A stretch of DNA of 64,000 nucleotides from Chryseobacterium sp. LAM-KRS1. GTDB lineage: Bacteria; Bacteroidota; Bacteroidia; Flavobacteriales; Weeksellaceae. Positions 61,947 to 64,000 of the stretch are shown one piece after another. How positions within the stretch are numbered: the stretch's first letter is position 1; every line of letters starts with the position of its first letter. A program made the position numbers and the translations under genes. The stretch spans positions 124,001 to 188,000 of the forward strand of contig NZ_JAAOIZ010000003.1 of NCBI RefSeq assembly GCF_013184525.1. Direction: 5' to 3'. Below the pieces are notes generated by a model. The model saw only the letters and a list, made by a program, of their open reading frames with translations, did not search any database and was not told the DNA's origin.

Positions 61947-63155
61947 TTATAATTTAACGCCACAAAAATCTATTACGATTTTATCGTCAGCAATTTCCAA
62001 CTTCTTAAATTCATTATGAGCAACAAGGAAAACAATGATATCCGCCTTCTTTACTGCATCTTTGTAATCTGTTAATTTAAAAATCTTGTGTTCTTGTACA
62101 TTAGGTTCAACAATAAACAAGTCAGCATCTCCTGAATCTTGTAATACCCTTTCTGCAATATGAATAGCTGGAGATTCTCTCAAGTCATCAATATTGGGTT
62201 TAAAAGCAAGTCCCATAATAGCTATAGAAGGTTGACGCCCTTGTTTTAATTCGAATTCTAAACGTGCTGTCTTAATTTTTTCAGCACACCAGAATGATTT
62301 ATAATTATTAGTTGCACGGGCTTGCGCGATGATACGAGATTCCATAGGGAAATCAGCAACAATAAAGTACGGATCAACAGCTATACAATGTCCTCCTACT
62401 CCGCAACCTGGTTGTAATATGTTTACACGTGGATGTTTGTTCGCCAATTGAATTAGTTCCCATACGTTAATACCTGCTTTATCACAAATCAATGATAATT
62501 CATTAGCAAATGCAATCTGAACATCTCGAGAGGAGTTTTCAGTTAACTTACACATTTCTGCAGTTCTAGCATTTGTCGGATGAAGGTCTCCCTTAACAAA
62601 TTGACGGTAAAATTCAAGTGCTTTTTCGGTAGATTCTTTATTTACACCTCCAATTACACGATCATTATGAACCAGTTCATACATTACGTTGCCAGGAAGT
62701 ACTCTTTCTGGACAATAAGCCAAATAAATTTTATTTTCCAATTCCGGACGCTCTGAAAAAATGTATTCCATCATTTTTTCGGTAGTCCCAATAGGGGATG
62801 TAGATTCAATAATATACAAGTCTCCCTCTTTTAATAGAGGGATCAACACCTTTGTGGCTGCTTTTACATATGAAATATCAGGTTCATGATTTCCTTTAAA
62901 TGGTGTTGGAACGACAACCAAATAAGTATCAGCAATCACTGGTTTTGTGTCCGCCTTTAAATAGCCATTTTTAACTGCATTTGCCACAGCTTCATCTAAA
63001 TCCGGCTCTACAATATGAATTTTACCAGCATTAATGGTATCCACTACATGTTGAGAAATATCTACTCCATGTACTGGTATGTTATTATTAGCAATTAAAG
63101 CGGATGTTGGCAATCCGATATATCCTAAACCTATCGTTACTACTTTTGGTTGCAT
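61947..63155 (-). CDS. wecC: UDP-N-acetyl-D-mannosamine dehydrogenase
   Basis: The 402-residue enzyme oxidises UDP-ManNAc to UDP-ManNAcA with two NAD. Motifs are VVTIGLGYIGLPTSAL, ESTSPIGTT, the conserved ENSSRDVQIAFANELS and catalytic Cys257 in GCGVGGHCIAVDPYF. A C-terminal UDP-binding domain (about 305-402) has IAIMGLAFKPNIDDLRESPA. It follows wecB by 9 bases. It supplies an acidic sugar for the right module. Confidence 0.96.
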   Translation of the reverse strand: MQPKVVTIGLGYIGLPTSALIANNNIPVHGVDISQHVVDTINAGKIHIVEPDLDEAVANAVKNGYLKADTKPVIADTYLVVVPTPFKGNHEPDISYVKAATKVLIPLLKEGDLYIIESTSPIGTTEKMMEYIFSERPELENKIYLAYCPERVLPGNVMYELVHNDRVIGGVNKESTEKALEFYRQFVKGDLHPTNARTAEMCKLTENSSRDVQIAFANELSLICDKAGINVWELIQLANKHPRVNILQPGCGVGGHCIAVDPYFIVADFPMESRIIAQARATNNYKSFWCAEKIKTARLEFELKQGRQPSIAIMGLAFKPNIDDLRESPAIHIAERVLQDSGDADLFIVEPNVQEHKIFKLTDYKDAVKKADIIVFLVAHNEFKKLEIADDKIVIDFCGVKL

Positions 63156-63164
63156 ACTTTTATT

Positions 63165-64000
63165 TTAAATATTACTATTTTGTTTAATGAATTGGACAAT
63201 ACGTTGACATGCCTTTCCATCACCATAAGGATTATGCAAGGCACTCATCATTTGATACCGTTGGGTATCTGTCAGTAAATTTTGTGCTTCAGAAACAATT
63301 TTGTTTTTATTAGTTCCTACTAGAATTACCGTCCCAGCATCTACAGCTTCAGGACGTTCAGTTGTATCACGCATTACTAATACCGGTTTTCCTAAACTCG
63401 GAGCTTCTTCTTGTACGCCACCAGAATCTGTAATAATCATATATGATTGTGTCATTAACCAAACAAAAGCCGGGTATGCTAAAGGATCAATTAACTTAAT
63501 ATTATCTATTCCTGATAAAATTTCATAAACAGGCCCTTTAACGTTTGGATTTAAATGTACAGGGTAAATAATCTGAACATCAGAATTTACTACCGCTATT
63601 TCCTTTAATGCTTCACAAATATTAATAAAACCTTGTCCGTGATTTTCTCTTCTGTGTCCGGTTACTAATATTAATCTTTTGTTAGTATCTACAATATTTT
63701 TTAGAGATTCAATCTCATCGTTTTCTATTTTCGTAACTCTTTCTGAGCTATCCAATAATGCATCAATTACAGTGTTCCCGGTTACTAGGATATCTTTCTC
63801 AGCTACACTTTCCGAAATCAGATTGCTTTTTGACTGCTCAGTAGGTGCAAAGTGATAATCAGCAATACGTCCTGTAACCTGGCGGTTTATTTCTTCTGGA
63901 AATGGAGATCGTTTGTTATGAGTTCTTAAACCAGCTTCTACGTGACAAACTTTTGCACCGGAATAAAATCCAGCTATACTTGCGGCCATAGTGGTTGTAG
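63165..64000 (-). CDS. wecB: UDP-N-acetylglucosamine 2-epimerase (non-hydrolysing), partial
   Basis: The gene runs off the right edge, so its N terminus is missing; the visible part starts TTTMAASIAGFYSG in the middle of the fold. It has HVEAGLRTHNKRSPFPEE, VTGHRRENHGQGF, YPVHLNPNVKGPV and TDSGGVQEEAPSLGKPVLVMRDTTERPEA. This is WecB, which converts UDP-GlcNAc to UDP-ManNAc for WecC. The ATG at 63989 is an internal codon, not the start. Confidence 0.96.
   Translation of the reverse strand, partial: TTTMAASIAGFYSGAKVCHVEAGLRTHNKRSPFPEEINRQVTGRIADYHFAPTEQSKSNLISESVAEKDILVTGNTVIDALLDSSERVTKIENDEIESLKNIVDTNKRLILVTGHRRENHGQGFINICEALKEIAVVNSDVQIIYPVHLNPNVKGPVYEILSGIDNIKLIDPLAYPAFVWLMTQSYMIITDSGGVQEEAPSLGKPVLVMRDTTERPEAVDAGTVILVGTNKNKIVSEAQNLLTDTQRYQMMSALHNPYGDGKACQRIVQFIKQNSNI

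Noticed and set aside
63980..63989. ATG at 63989 as the start of wecB
   Set aside because: The frame is open to the window edge and the preceding residues TTT continue the conserved GDTTT segment, so the true start lies outside.
1..64000. CRISPR arrays, tRNA or rRNA genes, insertion sequences
   Set aside because: No spaced repeat array, cloverleaf-like sequence, rRNA segment or transposase was seen by eye; a tRNAscan or ISfinder run could still find a weak case.

Overview
The window reads as chromosomal DNA of a flavobacterium, most probably Chryseobacterium or a close relative. The evidence is a low G+C content, the Bacteroidetes -7 promoter motif TAnnTTTG in front of many genes, PorX and a type IX secretion sorting domain, a GG-leader bacteriocin-like peptide of the kind common in Chryseobacterium, and a complete lpx operon with the LpxC-FabZ fusion. 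No rRNA, tRNA, insertion sequence, prophage or CRISPR array was seen.

Positions 1-32,600 are mostly housekeeping and stress genes in short operons. They include the start of a cobalamin adenosyltransferase, a DinB-family protein, a WYL regulator with an Ntn hydrolase, a Crp/Fnr regulator next to an AhpD-like protein, a multidrug-type ABC exporter and a baeRF-family protein. A nitric-oxide module (flavohemoglobin hmp plus an NsrR-type regulator behind a perfect 33-bp palindrome) follows. Then come lptB, a TM2 protein, a protein that resembles bacterial gasdermins, the GG-leader peptide, hemB, a NatAB-type ABC exporter, sucD, the lpxD-lpxC/fabZ-lpxA-efp-lpxD2 lipid A cluster, an HD hydrolase, an S41 peptidase, porX, xth, rlpA, two secreted proteins and rimO. 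Two genes, hmp and the Crp/Fnr regulator, each carry an apparent one-base deletion that breaks the reading frame.

Positions 32,700-64,000 form one large surface-polysaccharide locus, all on the minus strand, so transcription runs from the right edge leftwards. The right module (about 45.8-64 kb) has WecB/WecC (UDP-ManNAcA), a flippase, a pyruvyl transferase, glycosyltransferases, an EpsG-like polymerase and a secreted GH56-like protein. It continues with the FnlA/FnlB/FnlC set for UDP-L-FucNAc, a WbuB-like transferase, a WbjF-like reductase, two small initiating phosphoglycosyl transferases and a DegT aminotransferase. The left module (about 32.7-45 kb) has a Wzc tyrosine autokinase, a second flippase, a second EpsG-like polymerase, glycosyltransferases, a GDP-mannose 3,5-epimerase-like enzyme, a longer initiating sugar transferase, a secreted TIM-barrel protein and RfbC. 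The locus therefore encodes two Wzx/Wzy-type assembly sets, each with its own secreted hydrolase-like protein.

The observations most worth following are the gasdermin-like protein with no adjacent protease, the GH56 (hyaluronidase)-like protein inside a polysaccharide cluster, the two frameshifted stress genes, the NsrR-type palindrome, and the C-terminal extension of LptB.
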